From Sphingobium naphthae (GTDB lineage: Bacteria > Pseudomonadota > Alphaproteobacteria > Sphingomonadales > Sphingomonadaceae): DNA of 64,000 nt. The notes beneath the pieces were generated by a model. That model was not told the origin of the DNA and made no database searches. It worked only from the letters and a program-made list of their open reading frames with translations. Every line of letters begins with the position of its first letter. Position 1 is the first letter of the stretch. The position numbers and the translations under genes were made by a program. Positions 1 to 9,422 of the stretch are shown here, one piece after another. The stretch covers positions 124,001-188,000 of the forward strand of contig NZ_JAJGNO010000005.1 in the NCBI RefSeq assembly GCF_020782235.1, read 5' to 3'.

Positions 1-1164
1 ACCACCTGGATCGGCCATACGCCGGTGATCCTGACGCGGGCCAAGGATGGCGGCCTCAATTGCGTGGTCAATGCGTGCGCCCATCGCGGCGCCAAGCTGT
101 GCCGCCGCAAGCGCGGCAACCAGCCGCTGTTCGTTTGCCCCTTCCACGGATGGAGCTTCAAGACCGACGGCAAGCTGCTGCGCGCCAAGGATGCCAGCAC
201 CGGCGCCTATCCCGACAGTTTCGACCATGAAGGGTCGCACGACCTGACCAAGGTGCGGGTCGAAAGCTATCGCGGCTTCATCTTCGGTTCCCTGAACCAC
301 GATGTCCTGCCGCTGGAGGATCATCTGGGCGAGGCCAAGGTCATCATCGACCAGATGGTCGATCAGGCGCCCGAGGGGCTGGAAGTGCTGACCGGCAATT
401 CCACCTACACCTTCCACGGCAACTGGAAGATGCAGATGGAAAATGGCTGCGACGGCTATCATGTCAGTTCGGTTCATGAAAATTACCAGTCGACCATGGG
501 CCGCCGCGCTGAAGGCGGGACCAAGGCGGTTGACGCCAATGGCTGGTCGAAAGCACCGGCAAGCGGCGTCTATGGCTTCGAGCATGGCCATATCCTGCTC
601 TGGACCCAGGTGCTGAACCCCGAGGTCCGGCCGGTCTGGAACTATAAGGACCAGCTGGTCGAGCGGCTGGGCGAGGACAAGGCGAAGTTCATCCTCGAAC
701 AGACGCGCAATCTGGCGCTCTATCCCAACGTCTTCCTGATGGATCAGTTTTCGACCCAGATCCGCGTGGTGCGGCCGATCGACGTCCACACGACCGAAGT
801 CACCATCTATTGCTACGCTCCCAAGGGCGAGAGCGCTGAGGATCGCGCCCATCGCATCCGCCAATATGAGGATTTCTTCAACGTCACTGGCATGGGCACG
901 CCCGACGATCTGGAGGAATTCCGCAGCTGTCAGTCGGCCTATGAGGGCGCGGGTGAATTGTGGAATGACTTGAGCCGTGGCGCGACCCGCTGGATCGCCG
1001 GGCCGGACAGCAATGCCACCGCGATGGGCATGAACCCGTTGCTGTCGAGCGAGCGGAGCGAGGATGAAGGGCTGTTCGTGCGCCAGCATGAATTCTGGGC
1101 GCAGATCATGCTCGACGGCATGGCCCGCGAAGCCGGTGCGCCGATGATGGAGGCCGCAGAATGA
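1..1164 (+). CDS. benA: Benzoate/anthranilate-type 1,2-dioxygenase large subunit, 5' end outside window
   Basis: Large (alpha) subunit of a Rieske non-haem iron ring-hydroxylating dioxygenase. It would add O2 to the carboxylated ring carbon and its neighbour in benzoate or a close analogue. About 387 residues are visible; the N-terminus lies left of the window. The Rieske ligands are present: Cys codon at 76 and His at 82 (CAHRG), then Cys at 136 and His at 145 (CPFHGW). The mononuclear iron motif DGYHVSSVH has His codons at 460 and 475. The family's third ligand Asp fits FLMDQ near nt 739. The stop overlaps benB by ATGA. The downstream BenB and BenD partners favour benzoate over salicylate-type enzymes; the exact substrate is inferred. 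Confidence 0.88.
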   Translation, partial: TTWIGHTPVILTRAKDGGLNCVVNACAHRGAKLCRRKRGNQPLFVCPFHGWSFKTDGKLLRAKDASTGAYPDSFDHEGSHDLTKVRVESYRGFIFGSLNHDVLPLEDHLGEAKVIIDQMVDQAPEGLEVLTGNSTYTFHGNWKMQMENGCDGYHVSSVHENYQSTMGRRAEGGTKAVDANGWSKAPASGVYGFEHGHILLWTQVLNPEVRPVWNYKDQLVERLGEDKAKFILEQTRNLALYPNVFLMDQFSTQIRVVRPIDVHTTEVTIYCYAPKGESAEDRAHRIRQYEDFFNVTGMGTPDDLEEFRSCQSAYEGAGELWNDLSRGATRWIAGPDSNATAMGMNPLLSSERSEDEGLFVRQHEFWAQIMLDGMAREAGAPMMEAAE

Positions 1165-1676
1165 CACTGGTTTTCGACACGGAGCGCGCAGCTCTATCTT
1201 ACCAGGACATCTGTTCTTTTCTCTATCGTGAAGCGCAGCTTCTTGATGATCGCGAATTTGACGAATGGCTCGAATGCTATTCGGAACAGTGCGAATATTG
1301 GATGCCGGCCTGGACCGATGATGATGCGCTCTCCACCGATCCGCACACCCAGATATCTCTTATCTATTACGGGAACCGTCGTGGACTGGAGGATAGGGTA
1401 TATAGGTTGAAGACCGAGCGTTCATCGGCGAGCACGCCCGAAGCACGCACGTCGCACTTCATCGCCAATGTTCAGATTCTCGATGCTCAACCTGACATCG
1501 TCAATTTGCGCTACAACTGGCATACGATGAGCCATCGCTACCAGAAGACGCAGCAGTTTTTCGGGACCACATTCGTGACGCTGGACGTCAGTGGCGAGGC
1601 GCCGAAGATCCTGAAGAAGAAGATCGTCCTCAAGGACGACTATATTCATCAGGTCATCGACGTCTATCATATCTGA
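1161..1676 (+). CDS. benB: Benzoate/anthranilate-type dioxygenase small subunit
   Basis: Beta subunit of the ring-hydroxylating dioxygenase, 171 aa, the usual size for the family. It carries no cofactor and completes the hexameric terminal oxygenase with benA. The recognisable family pattern includes DDREFDEWLECY near residues 29-40 and the conserved RTSHFIANV and RYNWHTMSHRY segments. The ATG lies inside the benA stop (ATGA overlap), so the two subunits should be made in a coupled way. The closest named relatives are BenB and AntB; sequence alone does not separate these two substrates. Confidence 0.85.
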   Translation: MTLVFDTERAALSYQDICSFLYREAQLLDDREFDEWLECYSEQCEYWMPAWTDDDALSTDPHTQISLIYYGNRRGLEDRVYRLKTERSSASTPEARTSHFIANVQILDAQPDIVNLRYNWHTMSHRYQKTQQFFGTTFVTLDVSGEAPKILKKKIVLKDDYIHQVIDVYHI

Positions 1677-1686
1677 GGCGCGGGCG

Positions 1687-2472
1687 ATGATCTTCCAGGG
1701 ACGCTTCGCCGGCAAGGTGATGGTCGTGACCGGCGCGGCGCAGGGCATCGGTGCCGGTGTCGCCACCCGCGCCGCCGCAGAGGGTGCCAGCCTCGTGCTA
1801 ATCGACCGGGCGGACTTCGTGACCGATGTCGAACAGGCGATTGTGGCGGCCGGTGGCAAGGCGATTTCGGTCACCTGCAACCTTGAAACCTATGCGGGCG
1901 CGCGCCAAGCGATGGCGGCAGCGATCGCGGCGTTCGGGCGCATCGACATCCTCATCAACAATGTCGGCGGCGCGATCCGTATGCGCCCTTATGCGCAGTT
2001 CGAGCCGGATCAGATCGACGCGGAAATCCGTCGCTCGCTGATGCCGACCCTCTATTGCTGCCATGCGGTTCTGCCCGCGATGCTGGAGCAGGGTGCGGGG
2101 ACGATCGTCAACCTGTCGTCCAACGCCACGCGCGGCATCCGCCGCGTGCCCTATTCGGCGGCGAAGGGCGGGATCAATGGCCTGACGCAAGCACTGGCGA
2201 TGGAATATGCGGAGGCGGGCATCCGTGTCGTCGCAACCGCGCCCGGCGGCACCAGCGCGCCGCCGCGCCGCGTGCCGCGCAATGCCGAGGGCGACAGCGC
2301 GCAGGAACAGGCCTGGATGGCCGAGGCGGTGGAACAGGTGACGTCGTCGGCCTTCATGAAGCGCTACGGCACGCTGGATGAGCAGATCGCCCCCATCCTT
2401 TTCCTTGCCTCCGACGAGGCCAGCTATGTGACCGGGTCGGTCCTGCCCGTCGCCGGAGGCGACATTGGATAA
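1687..2472 (+). CDS. benD: cis-diol dehydrogenase of benzoate catabolism (SDR family)
   Basis: Short-chain dehydrogenase of 261 aa. By family it oxidises and decarboxylates 1,6-dihydroxycyclohexa-2,4-diene-1-carboxylate to catechol with NAD+. Seen: the nucleotide-binding glycine motif GAAQGIGAG near residues 15-23, NNVGG, and the catalytic YSAAK. The stretches EIRRSLMPTLYCC and ATAPGGTSAPPRR are typical of BenD rather than generic SDRs. It starts 10 nt after benB. Its presence argues that the upstream oxygenase makes a carboxylated cis-diol, which excludes salicylate 1-hydroxylase. Confidence 0.85.
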   Translation: MIFQGRFAGKVMVVTGAAQGIGAGVATRAAAEGASLVLIDRADFVTDVEQAIVAAGGKAISVTCNLETYAGARQAMAAAIAAFGRIDILINNVGGAIRMRPYAQFEPDQIDAEIRRSLMPTLYCCHAVLPAMLEQGAGTIVNLSSNATRGIRRVPYSAAKGGINGLTQALAMEYAEAGIRVVATAPGGTSAPPRRVPRNAEGDSAQEQAWMAEAVEQVTSSAFMKRYGTLDEQIAPILFLASDEASYVTGSVLPVAGGDIG

Positions 2473-2512
2473 TAACTTTACGGGCAGCGATTTCGGCTGA
2501 AGGACTGAAGAC

Positions 2513-3220
2513 ATGCAGAAAATCTACGATAGCCCGGCGCAGGCCCTTGATGGCCTGTTGCTCAACGGGATGACCATCATGTCGGGCGGCTTCGGCCTGT
2601 CGGGCAACCCCGAAAGCCTGATCCCGGAAATCCGGGCGAGCGGCGTCAAGGATCTGACCGTTATTTCCAACAATGCCGGCGCCGATGGCTTTGGCCTGTG
2701 GATGCTGCTGGAAAGCCGGCAGGTCCGCAAGATGATCTCTTCCTATGTGGGCGAGAACAAGCTGTTCGAGAGCCAGTATCTGTCGGGCGAGCTGGAGCTG
2801 GAGCTGAACCCGCAGGGGACGCTGGCCGAGCGTATCCGCGCCGGTGGCGCGGGCATACCGGCCTTCTACACCAAGACCGGCGTCGGCACGGTGGTGGCCG
2901 AGGGCAAGCCGGTCGAGACTTTCGAGGGCGAGGACTATGTCCGTGAAACCTGGCTGCGCGCCGATCTCTCGATCATCAAGGCCTGGCGCGCCGACCCGGC
3001 GGGGAACCTGATGTTCCGCAAGACCGCGCGTAATTTCAACCCGAACATGGCGACCGCCGGCAAGGTGACGGTGGTGGAAGTCGAGGAAATCGTGCCCGAG
3101 GGCAGCTTCGACCCCGACTGCATCCACACGCCGGGCATCTATGTCGATCGCATCGTCCTTTCCACCATCAACGAGAAGCGGATCGAGAAGCTGACGGTTC
3201 GCGAAAGGGAGATCGCATAA
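2513..3220 (+). CDS. pcaI: 3-oxoadipate CoA-transferase subunit A
   Basis: Alpha subunit (235 aa) of the heterodimeric transferase that moves CoA from succinyl-CoA to 3-oxoadipate in the beta-ketoadipate pathway. The CoA-transferase family signature is visible near the start ([15 protein letters not shown], about residues 22-36). The C-terminal [17 protein letters not shown] block is typical of subunit A. Its TAA stop shares the A of the subunit B ATG (TAATG), so translation is coupled. Acetoacetate or other 3-oxoacid CoA-transferases look alike; the neighbouring pcaD and pcaF decide the assignment. Confidence 0.88.
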   Translation: MQKIYDSPAQALDGLLLNGMTIMSGGFGLSGNPESLIPEIRASGVKDLTVISNNAGADGFGLWMLLESRQVRKMISSYVGENKLFESQYLSGELELELNPQGTLAERIRAGGAGIPAFYTKTGVGTVVAEGKPVETFEGEDYVRETWLRADLSIIKAWRADPAGNLMFRKTARNFNPNMATAGKVTVVEVEEIVPEGSFDPDCIHTPGIYVDRIVLSTINEKRIEKLTVREREIA

Positions 3221-3882
3221 TGGCCCAGGAAACCAAAGGCTGGACCCGGGACGAGATGGCGGCGCGCGCCGCGAAGGAATTGCGCGACGGCTATTATGTG
3301 AATCTGGGCATCGGCATCCCGACCCTGGTGGCGAATCATGTGCCGCAGGGCGTCAATGTGACGCTGCAAAGCGAGAATGGCATGCTCGGCATCGGTCCCT
3401 TTCCCTATGAGGGTGAGGCTGACCCGGATCTCATCAACGCCGGCAAGCAGACGATCACCGCGCTGCCGACCAGCAGCTTCTTCTCCTCGGCGGACAGTTT
3501 CGCGATGATCCGGGGCGGCCATATCGACATGGCGGTGCTGGGCGCGATGGAGGTGGCCGCCAATGGCGACCTTGCCAACTGGACCATCCCCGGCAAGATG
3601 GTGAAGGGCATGGGCGGGGCGATGGACCTGGTCGCGGGCGTCAAGCGCGTGGTCGTGGTGATGGACCATGTGTCGAAAAATGGCAGCCCCAAGATCCTCG
3701 ACGCTTGCACCCTGCCGCTGACCGGCAAGGCGGTGGTTGACCTCATCATCACCGACCTCGCCGTGATCGCCGTCGATCGGGCGAAGGGCGGCCTCACCCT
3801 TGTCGAACTGGCTCCGGGCGTGACCGAAGCTGAAGTGATCGAGAAGACCGGCGCGCCGCTGGCAATCCTCGAAAACGCCTGA
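3220..3882 (+). CDS. pcaJ: 3-oxoadipate CoA-transferase subunit B
   Basis: Beta subunit, 220 aa, partner of pcaI. The catalytic glutamate that forms the covalent CoA-thioester intermediate is expected in SENGMLGIG (about residues 47-55), which is intact. [13 protein letters not shown] precedes it, as in the family. The start overlaps the pcaI stop. A gap of about 110 nt with two hairpins separates it from the ferredoxin gene, the longest gap in this otherwise compact operon. Confidence 0.88.
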   Translation: MAQETKGWTRDEMAARAAKELRDGYYVNLGIGIPTLVANHVPQGVNVTLQSENGMLGIGPFPYEGEADPDLINAGKQTITALPTSSFFSSADSFAMIRGGHIDMAVLGAMEVAANGDLANWTIPGKMVKGMGGAMDLVAGVKRVVVVMDHVSKNGSPKILDACTLPLTGKAVVDLIITDLAVIAVDRAKGGLTLVELAPGVTEAEVIEKTGAPLAILENA

Positions 3883-3894
3883 AGTATTTTTAGA

Positions 3895-3969
3895 AGCAGG
3901 TGGCAGCACCTGCTGTCTTGGAAAATACGGAAAACAAGAACGATAAACAGAAGATGCTCCGGGCGGAGC
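3895..3969 (+). repeat. Two intercistronic hairpins between pcaJ and ferredoxin
   Basis: Two perfect inverted repeats lie in the only long gap of the operon. The first is AGCAGGT (3895-3901) with ACCTGCT (3908-3914), loop 6 nt. The second is GCTCC (3956-3960) with GGAGC (3965-3969), loop 4 nt. Neither is followed by a T-run, so they are not classical terminators. They could mark an mRNA processing or stability boundary; that role is inferred. Confidence 0.4.
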
Positions 3970-3992
3970 ATGTTCTGAGACAGGAATTTACC

Positions 3993-4310
3993 GTGCCCAA
4001 TCTGATCGTCGTCAACCGCGCGGGGGACGAAACGACCATTGATGCCCGTGAGGGTGTGTCCGTGATGGAAGCCATTCGCGACAATGGCTTTGACGAACTG
4101 CTCGCTCTGTGCGGTGGCTGCTGTTCCTGCGCCACCTGCCACGTCTTCGTGGATGAGGCCTGGACCGGCGCGGTCGGCGCGGCCAGCGGCGACGAGGATG
4201 ATCTGCTCGATTCCTCCGACCATCGCGGCGATCGGTCGCGCCTGTCCTGCCAGATCATGATGACGGCAGCGCTCGACGGGCTGCGCGTCGCCATCGCGCC
4301 GGAGGATTGA
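3993..4310 (+). CDS. Putidaredoxin-type [2Fe-2S] ferredoxin
   Basis: Small electron carrier of about 105 aa. The cluster motif C-x5-C-x2-C is seen as [10 protein letters not shown], with the fourth cysteine in LSCQI near the C-terminus, as in adrenodoxin/putidaredoxin proteins. I chose GTG 3993 because AGGA lies 7 nt upstream and the resulting N-terminus ([11 protein letters not shown]) matches the family; an upstream in-frame extension has no such support. With the FAD reductase at the operon end it is the likely electron donor to the BenAB oxygenase, replacing the fused BenC reductase of pseudomonads. Confidence 0.85.
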   Translation: MPNLIVVNRAGDETTIDAREGVSVMEAIRDNGFDELLALCGGCCSCATCHVFVDEAWTGAVGAASGDEDDLLDSSDHRGDRSRLSCQIMMTAALDGLRVAIAPED

Positions 4311-4312
4311 GC

Positions 4313-5083
4313 ATGACCTTCATCCAGCGCAATGGCGCCACTCTCTACTGGAAGCGCGATGGGCTGGAGGATGCGCCCGCGCTGGTGCTGCTGAACAGCA
4401 TCGGCACCGACATGGATTTGTGGGACGGCGTGCTGCCCGATCTGCGCGATCGCTTCGCTGTGCTGCGGATCGACACGCGCGGGCATGGCGCCTCGATCGC
4501 CGAGCCGGGTGACTATGCGCTCGCCATGCTGGCGGACGATGTGCTGGCGGTCGCCGATGCGGCCGGCTTCGATCGCTTCTCTGTGGCGGGCGTCTCGCTC
4601 GGCGGCATGATCGGCATGGAGTTGGCGTTGCGGGCGCCGGATCGGGTCGAGAAGCTGCTGCCGATCTGTACCTCCGCGACGATGGATAGCGCCTCCTGGA
4701 ATGATCGTATCGCCAAGGTCCGGGGCGAGGGCATGGCCGCCATTGCCGATCTTGCCATGGGGCGTTTCCTGTCCGACGCCGCCGAGCCGGCCATTTATGA
4801 AGCGGTGCGCCGTCAGCTGCTGACGATGGATGCGCAGGGCTATGCCGGCTGCGGCGCGGCGATCCGCGACATGGACCTGGCCGACCGGATCGACGGGATC
4901 GCCTGTCCGACCCTGGTCGTGACCGGCACCCGCGACACATCGACACCCTATGCGGGGCATGGCGAACATCTGATCGCCCGCATCCCCGGCGCGGCGCATG
5001 TGGCGCTGGAAGCTGCACATCTCGCCCCGCTCGAAGCGCCCGAAGCGCTGGCGAGCGCTATCACCTCTTTCCTGGAAAGCTGA
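4313..5083 (+). CDS. pcaD: 3-oxoadipate enol-lactonase
   Basis: Alpha/beta hydrolase of 256 aa that opens 3-oxoadipate enol-lactone to 3-oxoadipate. The triad is visible: nucleophile Ser in GVSLGG, Asp in TGTRDTSTP, and His in AAHLAPLEAP. The N-terminal NSIGTDMDLWD and RIDTRGHG blocks are characteristic of PcaD. ATG 4313 has GGAGG 7 nt upstream (4301-4305), embedded in the end of the ferredoxin gene. It sits between the CoA-transferase and thiolase steps of the same pathway. Confidence 0.88.
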   Translation: MTFIQRNGATLYWKRDGLEDAPALVLLNSIGTDMDLWDGVLPDLRDRFAVLRIDTRGHGASIAEPGDYALAMLADDVLAVADAAGFDRFSVAGVSLGGMIGMELALRAPDRVEKLLPICTSATMDSASWNDRIAKVRGEGMAAIADLAMGRFLSDAAEPAIYEAVRRQLLTMDAQGYAGCGAAIRDMDLADRIDGIACPTLVVTGTRDTSTPYAGHGEHLIARIPGAAHVALEAAHLAPLEAPEALASAITSFLES

Positions 5084-5088
5084 GACAT

Positions 5089-6291
5089 ATGGCACAGGCC
5101 TTCATCTGCGATGCCGTCCGCACCCCGATCGGCAAGCTCAACGGATCGCTCGCGACTATCCGCGCCGATGATCTGGCGGCGCTGCCGCTCAAGGCGCTGA
5201 TGGCGCGCAATGAACAGGCCGACTGGTCGGCGCTGGATGATGTGATCCTGGGCTGCGCCAACCAGGCGGGTGAGGATAATCGCAATGTCGCGCGCATGGC
5301 GGTGCTGCTGGCGGGCATGGGCGAGGCCGTCCCGGGCGTGACCGTCAATCGGCTTTGCAGCTCGGGCCTCAACGCGCTGGGCATGGCGGCGCAGGCGATC
5401 CGCAGCGGCGACGCCGATTTCCTGATCGCCGGCGGCGCCGAGAGCATGACCCGCGCGCCCTATGTGCTGGGCAAGGCCGGCAGCGCCTTTGGTCGCGACC
5501 AAAGAATAGAGGACACGACGCTCGGCTGGCGCTTCATCAACCCGGCGATGAAGGCCGCCTATGGCGTCGATACCATGCCCCAGACCGGCGAGAATGTCGC
5601 CGAACAATGGGGCGTCAGCCGCGAGGAGCAGGATCGCTTTGCCTTGGTCAGCCAGGAGAAGGCCGCCCGCGCGCAGGCGAGCGGACGCTTCGCCGCCGAG
5701 ATCGTGCCGGTCTCGATCCCGCAGAAGAAGGGCGATCCCATCCTGTTCGAGGCGGACGAGCATCTGCGCGCGACGAGCCTGGAGGCGCTGGCGAAGCTGA
5801 AGCCGGTGGTGAAGGCCGACGGCACGGTGACGGCGGGCAATGCGTCGGGCCTGAATGACGGTGCGGCGGCGATGCTGATCGCGTCGGAAGCGGCTGCGGT
5901 GACGCACGGGCTGACGCCGCGTGCTCGGGTGATCGGCATGGCAGCGGCCGGCATCGCGCCCCGCATCATGGGCGCCGGTCCGATCGAGGCGGCGCGCAAG
6001 CTGCTCGCCCGCAACGGCATGACTGTCGATCAACTGGATGTGATCGAACTTAATGAAGCCTTTGCCAGCCAGGCGATCGCGACGCTGCGCGACCTGGCCG
6101 TCGATCCCTTCGATCCGCGCGTCAATCCCAATGGCGGGGCGATCGCGCTCGGCCATCCGCTCGGTATGTCGGGCGCGCGCATCGCGCTGTCGGCGGTCGA
6201 GGAACTGCATCGGACCGGCGGCCGCCATGCGCTGGCCTTCATGTGCATCGGCGTCGGCCAGGGCCTGGCCCTGCTGCTGGAGCGGGTGTGA
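5089..6291 (+). CDS. pcaF: 3-oxoadipyl-CoA thiolase
   Basis: Thiolase of 400 aa that splits 3-oxoadipyl-CoA into succinyl-CoA and acetyl-CoA, the last step of the pathway. Active-site features are intact: nucleophile Cys in [10 protein letters not shown] (about residue 90), His in [10 protein letters not shown], and the second Cys in FMCIGVGQG near the C-terminus. The start follows pcaD by 5 nt. The stop overlaps the reductase start (TGATG). A general acetyl-CoA acetyltransferase would look similar; operon context supports PcaF. Confidence 0.87.
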   Translation: MAQAFICDAVRTPIGKLNGSLATIRADDLAALPLKALMARNEQADWSALDDVILGCANQAGEDNRNVARMAVLLAGMGEAVPGVTVNRLCSSGLNALGMAAQAIRSGDADFLIAGGAESMTRAPYVLGKAGSAFGRDQRIEDTTLGWRFINPAMKAAYGVDTMPQTGENVAEQWGVSREEQDRFALVSQEKAARAQASGRFAAEIVPVSIPQKKGDPILFEADEHLRATSLEALAKLKPVVKADGTVTAGNASGLNDGAAAMLIASEAAAVTHGLTPRARVIGMAAAGIAPRIMGAGPIEAARKLLARNGMTVDQLDVIELNEAFASQAIATLRDLAVDPFDPRVNPNGGAIALGHPLGMSGARIALSAVEELHRTGGRHALAFMCIGVGQGLALLLERV

Positions 6292-7523
6292 TGGACCGCG
6301 CTGATATCGTCATCGTCGGGGCCGGCCATGGCGGGGCGCAATGCGCGATCGCGCTGCGCCAGAACGGCTTTGCCGGGAGCATCATGGTGGTCGGCCGCGA
6401 GCCGGAATATCCCTATGAGCGGCCGCCGCTGTCGAAGGATTATTTCGCGCGCGAAAAGGCTTTCGAACGGCTGCTGATCCGGCCGCCGGCCTTCTGGGCT
6501 GAAAAGGATGTGAACTTCCTGCTCGGCACCGAAGTGACGGCGGTCGATCCGGCCGGCAAGCAACTGACGCTCTCCGGCGGACGCAGCCTTGGCTATGGCA
6601 AGCTCATTTGGGCGACCGGCGGTGATCCACGCCGGCTGACCTGTGAAGGCGCCGATCTGGCCGGCGTGCATGCAGTGCGGACCCGCGCCGACTGCGACGC
6701 ACTGATGGCGGAAATCGATGCCGGCAAGCGCGAGATCGTCGTCATCGGCGGCGGTTATATCGGACTTGAGGCGGCTGCGGTGCTGAGCAAAATGGGCCTC
6801 AAGGTCACTTTGCTGGAAGCGTTGCCGCGCGTGCTGGCGCGGGTGGCGGGCGAGGAGTTGTCCGCCTTCTACCAGCAGGTCCATCGTGATCATGGCGTCG
6901 ACCTGCGCCTGGATGCCAGGGTCGATTGCCTGGAGGGGGCGGACGGACAGGTGACGGCGGTGCGGCTGGCGGATGGCGAGCGCATTCCCGCGCAGGCAGT
7001 GATCGTGGGCATTGGCATCATCCCGGCGGTCGAGCCGCTGATCCGTGCCGGGGCGAAGGGCGCCAATGGCGTCGATGTCGATGCCGGGTGCCGCACCTCG
7101 CTGCCCGATATTTACGCCATTGGCGACTGCGCCGCCTTTGCCTGCGACTTTGCTGGTGGGCAGGTGATGCGGGTGGAATCGGTCCAGAATGCCAATGACA
7201 TGGCGACCTGCGTGGCGAAGGCGATCTGTGGCGACGAACGTCCCTATCACGCCTTCCCCTGGTTCTGGTCCAACCAATATGATCTCAAGCTCCAGACCGC
7301 CGGGATCAACGCGGGGTTCGACCAGACGGTGATGCGCGGCACGCCCGCCGACGGCGCCTTCTCGATCGTCTATCTCAGGGATGGCAAGGTCATCGCGCTC
7401 GACTGCGTGAACAGCGTGAAGGACTATGTGCAGGGCCGCAAGCTGGTCGAGGGCGGCATCAGGCCTGATATCTCGAAGTTGTCGGATACGGAAATGGCGC
7501 TCAAAGAGCTCGTGGAAGCATAA
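6291..7523 (+). CDS. FAD-dependent ferredoxin-NAD(P)H reductase of the dioxygenase
   Basis: Flavoprotein of 410 aa in the BphA4/putidaredoxin-reductase family. It passes electrons from NAD(P)H to the [2Fe-2S] ferredoxin. Seen: the FAD-binding [10 protein letters not shown] at the N-terminus, the NAD-binding [12 protein letters not shown] near residue 150, and the second FAD motif YAIGDCA. The start ATG shares its A with the pcaF stop. It closes the operon and completes a three-component oxygenase (oxygenase, ferredoxin, reductase). Confidence 0.87.
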   Translation: MDRADIVIVGAGHGGAQCAIALRQNGFAGSIMVVGREPEYPYERPPLSKDYFAREKAFERLLIRPPAFWAEKDVNFLLGTEVTAVDPAGKQLTLSGGRSLGYGKLIWATGGDPRRLTCEGADLAGVHAVRTRADCDALMAEIDAGKREIVVIGGGYIGLEAAAVLSKMGLKVTLLEALPRVLARVAGEELSAFYQQVHRDHGVDLRLDARVDCLEGADGQVTAVRLADGERIPAQAVIVGIGIIPAVEPLIRAGAKGANGVDVDAGCRTSLPDIYAIGDCAAFACDFAGGQVMRVESVQNANDMATCVAKAICGDERPYHAFPWFWSNQYDLKLQTAGINAGFDQTVMRGTPADGAFSIVYLRDGKVIALDCVNSVKDYVQGRKLVEGGIRPDISKLSDTEMALKELVEA

Positions 7524-7609
7524 GGCGAGATCATGCGGCGTAAAATCGGGGCGGGTCGCGTCAGTAAATACGAACCCGGCGCCGCCTTGATGAGAGGCGA
7601 CTAGCAGAA

Positions 7610-7634
7610 GCGGATCGGTTGCAAGGCGATCCGC
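7610..7634. terminator. Hairpin between convergent genes, possible terminator
   Basis: Perfect 8-bp inverted repeat GCGGATCG (7610-7617) and CGATCCGC (7627-7634) with a 9-nt loop. It lies between the end of the ben/pca operon and the oppositely transcribed lipoprotein gene. There is no clear T-run, so intrinsic termination is only a possibility. Confidence 0.35.
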
Positions 7635-7646
7635 CGCGATCAACAT

Positions 7647-8006
7647 TCATGTGCGCGAGGGACGCGCATTCGATGTGCTGACATGGAGTTCATGCTTGGC
7701 ATCATAGCTGATCCAGCATCCATAACCATTCCCGCATTGATCGTGCAGTTTCAGGATGACCGGCCTGCCGAACCTGTAGCGCTGCCCTGCGTCGATGATC
7801 TCGATGCGCTCGACCGTCTGGAAATCGAAAGGTGCGGGCGGCACCGCCTCACGCCCCTGCTTGATGCGGACGCCATAATGATCAGCGCCGCGCCAGTAGG
7901 TTACCGAAATATCGTGCGAGCCCTCATTTTTCCATCGCGGATGGATTGGCCCACATGCCGCAAGCGCAATGGCCGGAAAAAGGATGACGAGTTTGAACGA
8001 CTTCAC
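7647..8006 (-). CDS. Putative lipoprotein of unknown function
   Basis: 119 aa with an N-terminal signal peptide ending in a lipobox (ALAAC near residues 14-18), so lipidation at that Cys and anchoring to a membrane are predicted. The start is GTG. The remainder contains a paired Cys motif (CGNGYGC) that could form a disulfide in the periplasm. I do not recognise the family. It stands alone, convergent with the ben/pca operon and not obviously tied to the marR gene upstream. Confidence 0.6.
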   Translation of the reverse strand: MKSFKLVILFPAIALAACGPIHPRWKNEGSHDISVTYWRGADHYGVRIKQGREAVPPAPFDFQTVERIEIIDAGQRYRFGRPVILKLHDQCGNGYGCWISYDAKHELHVSTSNARPSRT

Positions 8007-8147
8007 CAGGACATGACCCTCGAACAGATATGAGGCATCCTTTCCTGCGAGCTTGTCGCCGGTCTTGAGCCGGCTTTGTCAGATGGAAGCGCCCCATCAT
8101 GCATGTCCGACTTTGCCCCGTGATGAATAGGGGAGGGGCCGATCCTG

Positions 8148-8534
8148 TCAGGGAGCCGAGGGAGTTTGGCACAAGCTCAGCAGGACATGGTCGAGGAAGG
8201 CATTGATCGCATCGATGGCGCGCGGCGTCAGTTCCAGCATGACGCGCCGTCGATCACTGTTATCGTCCCGCCTCTCTATGAAGCCTTCCGCTTCGAGCCG
8301 TTCGATATGGCGAACTGCCGTGCGCTGGGATGCGCGCGTCGCAAGGCAAAGATCCGTGATCGACATCGCACCATGCGCAGAGTGACCGTAGAAATAGAGA
8401 AGCATGTCCCAGGCTGGCATGAGATGGATCTGCCTGCTGAACCGCGCATCTGCAATCTGCCTGGCTTTGATGATGAAATCGACGAGGGTGACGCGGTTGA
8501 AGCGGAGGGCGGCTGCGCTCTTGGGCATGATCAT
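8148..8534 (-). CDS. MarR-family transcriptional regulator
   Basis: 128-aa winged-helix protein. The MarR core is visible: TDLCLATRASQRTAVRHIERLEAEGFIERR is the recognition helix region, followed by the wing DNSDRRRVMLELT. It begins directly after the phyH stop with GGAG 5 nt upstream of the ATG, so it is the third gene of the luxI-phyH-marR operon. No LuxR-type receptor lies nearby. This regulator may respond to a signal-related ligand, but that is inferred from position only. Confidence 0.8.
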   Translation of the reverse strand: MIMPKSAAALRFNRVTLVDFIIKARQIADARFSRQIHLMPAWDMLLYFYGHSAHGAMSITDLCLATRASQRTAVRHIERLEAEGFIERRDDNSDRRRVMLELTPRAIDAINAFLDHVLLSLCQTPSAP

Positions 8535-9422
8535 CTATACTCCGGCGATCGGGCCGAGCTCGCCGGCAAAATATCTGCCGATCAGCGCCTCCTGCTCGGG
8601 CAGCAATGCGTCGATGGCGCCCAAACGCTTCCTTTCGCTATCTTCGAGCAGAAAGCTTGGGCAGCGGCCATCAAAGGTCCCCAGATTTGGCCGATGCACC
8701 TTGTAGCCGGCCAGAGCGGCGAGTTCAGGTGAAAAGCTGCGCGCGACGTCTGGTGGATAGGCGAGCCAGGGCAGTTCGTAGGGCTTGAGCCAACCCAGGC
8801 AATAGCTGATCACCATGCCGCGGCGAGGATAGCGGCTCCGGTTCGCCCCGCCGGCATGAAGGGTGGAGCCAAGAAATATGAGGGCGGAGCCTGGGGCCAT
8901 TGGTGGGCAGATTGCGGCGGAGGGATCCATCACAATTTCCTCCTGCCGTCTATGGCTGCCTGGCCAGATGATCGTCGCGCCATTGTCGCCCCGAAAAGGG
9001 GAAAGCGGCCACATGACGTTCACAAGATATTCAAAGCCCCCCTTTGGGCCGGGCCACATGTCCTGATCGCGATGTGGAGGTTGAGGCATGCCACCGGGCA
9101 GCAGTTCGATGGCCTGGGTGAGGTTGAGCTGAAAGCGCTCGCATGCCGGCCCCAATATTGCTTCGACGAGCTTCAATATCGGCGCGCATCGCACGATCTG
9201 GTCCATCAGCGGAGAGAGGGCAAGGAGGCCGTGAAAGCGTTTGGAATGGTCTCCATAAAATGGCCCCTGCGAGACCGGCGTCGCCCTGAATTCGTCCGCG
9301 AATGTCGCGGATAATTCATGGATGAGTTCTGGCTGGACCACCTCCTTCATGAGGACGAAACCCTGTTCCTGAAGGATCGAAAGAGGAGAGGGCGCCACAT
9401 CCCCGGGCTGGCTCGCTCTCAT
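8535..9422 (-). CDS. Phytanoyl-CoA dioxygenase (PhyH) family protein
   Basis: 295-aa Fe(II)/2-oxoglutarate-dependent oxygenase. The iron-binding HxD is seen in PPHRDQD, the distal His in GSTLHAGGANRS, and a downstream Arg for 2-oxoglutarate in RYPRRGM. The start overlaps the luxI stop (ATGA), so the two are translationally coupled. A phyH gene beside luxI has, as I recall, been noted in sphingomonad genomes. Hydroxylating the acyl chain of the homoserine lactone or its precursor is a reasonable hypothesis, not shown here. Confidence 0.82.
   Translation of the reverse strand: MRASQPGDVAPSPLSILQEQGFVLMKEVVQPELIHELSATFADEFRATPVSQGPFYGDHSKRFHGLLALSPLMDQIVRCAPILKLVEAILGPACERFQLNLTQAIELLPGGMPQPPHRDQDMWPGPKGGFEYLVNVMWPLSPFRGDNGATIIWPGSHRRQEEIVMDPSAAICPPMAPGSALIFLGSTLHAGGANRSRYPRRGMVISYCLGWLKPYELPWLAYPPDVARSFSPELAALAGYKVHRPNLGTFDGRCPSFLLEDSERKRLGAIDALLPEQEALIGRYFAGELGPIAGV

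Noticed and set aside
939..1121. Antisense open frame within the dioxygenase large-subunit gene
   Set aside because: Typical shadow frame of a GC-rich gene; no start signal or family pattern.
3405..5095. Long antisense open frames across pcaJ, ferredoxin and pcaD
   Set aside because: They mirror well-supported sense genes and their translations are His/Arg-rich without motifs.
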